Assembly: GCF_002812725.1 (NCBI RefSeq)
Contig: NZ_NMUN01000003.1
Location: 1 to 64,000 of the forward strand
From: Microbacterium sp. BR1
GTDB taxonomy: Bacteria; Actinomycetota; Actinomycetes; Actinomycetales; Microbacteriaceae
Length of the DNA: 64,000 bases
Reading direction: 5' to 3'
A model generated the notes under the pieces. That model made no database searches. It saw nothing but the letters and a program-made list of their open reading frames with translations, and was not told the origin of the DNA. Shown one piece after another: positions 62,353 through 64,000 of this stretch (position 1 is the stretch's first letter; the number at the start of each line of letters is the position of its first letter). A program made the translations under genes and the position numbers.

Positions 62353-62388
62353 GAAAGGCCCGCACCCGTGAAGGGGTGCGGGCCTTTC
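62353..62388. terminator. Bidirectional terminator hairpin
   Basis: GAAAGGCCCGCACCC (62353-62367) pairs exactly with GGGTGCGGGCCTTTC (62374-62388) around GTGAAG. It lies between the convergent flavin-reductase gene and LigM-like copy 2, with T-rich ends on both strands. Confidence 0.9.
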
Positions 62389-62398
62389 GCTTTCAGGC

Positions 62399-63874
<1,476 letters not shown>

Positions 63875-63957
63875 TCAGCGTCGCCAGAATTGTAACCAAT
63901 ATCTTGACCATCGCGCTAGTGGTGTGATTCGCTGTCCAGACAAGACAGGAGTCCCCT

Positions 63958-64000
63958 ATGGCAGAGACCACCCCTTCACTTCTTGTCGTCAGCGCTCACG
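63958..64000 (+). CDS. N-terminal fragment of a possible PIG-L family (GalB-like) protein
   Basis: Fourteen codons are visible: MAETTPSLLVVSAH. AGGAG lies six bases before ATG 63958. The LLVVSAH opening matches the metal-binding start of PIG-L/LmbE-family proteins, which include the 4-oxalomesaconate hydratase GalB of the gallate pathway. Beside a LigM-like demethylase that identity would make sense, but the window ends here and the call rests on very little sequence. Confidence 0.4.
   Translation, partial: MAETTPSLLVVSAH

Overview
The window looks like a chromosomal segment of a high-GC Actinomycetota, most likely Microbacteriaceae (Microbacterium-like). This is an inference from base composition, codon use, a GTP-type PEP carboxykinase next to a RamB/ScfR-type regulator, and a DUF222/HNH '13E12'-type gene. 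I see no rRNA, tRNA or CRISPR array. The first ~148 bases look like a low-quality contig end.

Bases 1-21300 form a catabolic island on both strands. They hold a partial branched-chain-type (HAAT) ABC transporter; a Gfo/Idh/MocA dehydrogenase; a leuC without leuD; an FMN enzyme of the MftD (pre-mycofactocin synthase) branch; a cyclase-family hydrolase; a complete HAAT transporter (11245 down to 6584) with a GntR regulator and a gamma-glutamyltransferase-like enzyme that share a TCGTATACGA operator; and a hydroxyquinol operon. That operon runs: AraC regulator, acyl-CoA-dehydrogenase-like flavin monooxygenase, ABM-type protein interrupted by an amber codon, flavin reductase, hydroxyquinol 1,2-dioxygenase, maleylacetate reductase. 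A 2-oxoglutarate dioxygenase follows in the opposite direction.

Bases 21280-33060 are more general. They hold a sulfur/PLP group (MalY-like C-S lyase with a frameshifted end, NtaA/DszA-type monooxygenase, MetY-like sulfhydrylase), a lactonase-like propeller, a GIY-YIG-type protein, a GlsB-type membrane protein, a Ser/Thr kinase with a coupled lipoprotein, an HNH gene whose stop codon is the target of a complete IS481-family element (with inverted repeats and a 6-bp target duplication), and a TetR-controlled pair of SMR efflux proteins.

Bases 33069-49900 hold a sugar ABC system (YtfQ-like binding protein, two permeases, two full ATPases, LacI regulator), small hypothetical genes, pncA, a DUF4436 protein, a RamB-like regulator divergent from pckG, a 112-bp tandem repeat array, an ABC exporter and a GntR regulator.

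Bases 49958-64000 are a second aromatic island. They hold a HAAT transporter (54642 down to 49958), a LigM/GcvT-like O-demethylase, an IclR regulator, a DUF1932 dehydrogenase, an orphan HAAT binding protein, a LysR regulator with a shared 16-bp box, a second flavin monooxygenase/reductase pair, a second LigM-like protein and the start of what may be a PIG-L/GalB-type gene. Together the two islands suggest uptake of methoxylated or hydroxylated aromatics, tetrahydrofolate-dependent demethylation, flavin-dependent hydroxylation, and intradiol cleavage to maleylacetate and 3-oxoadipate. Substrates are not proven by the sequence.
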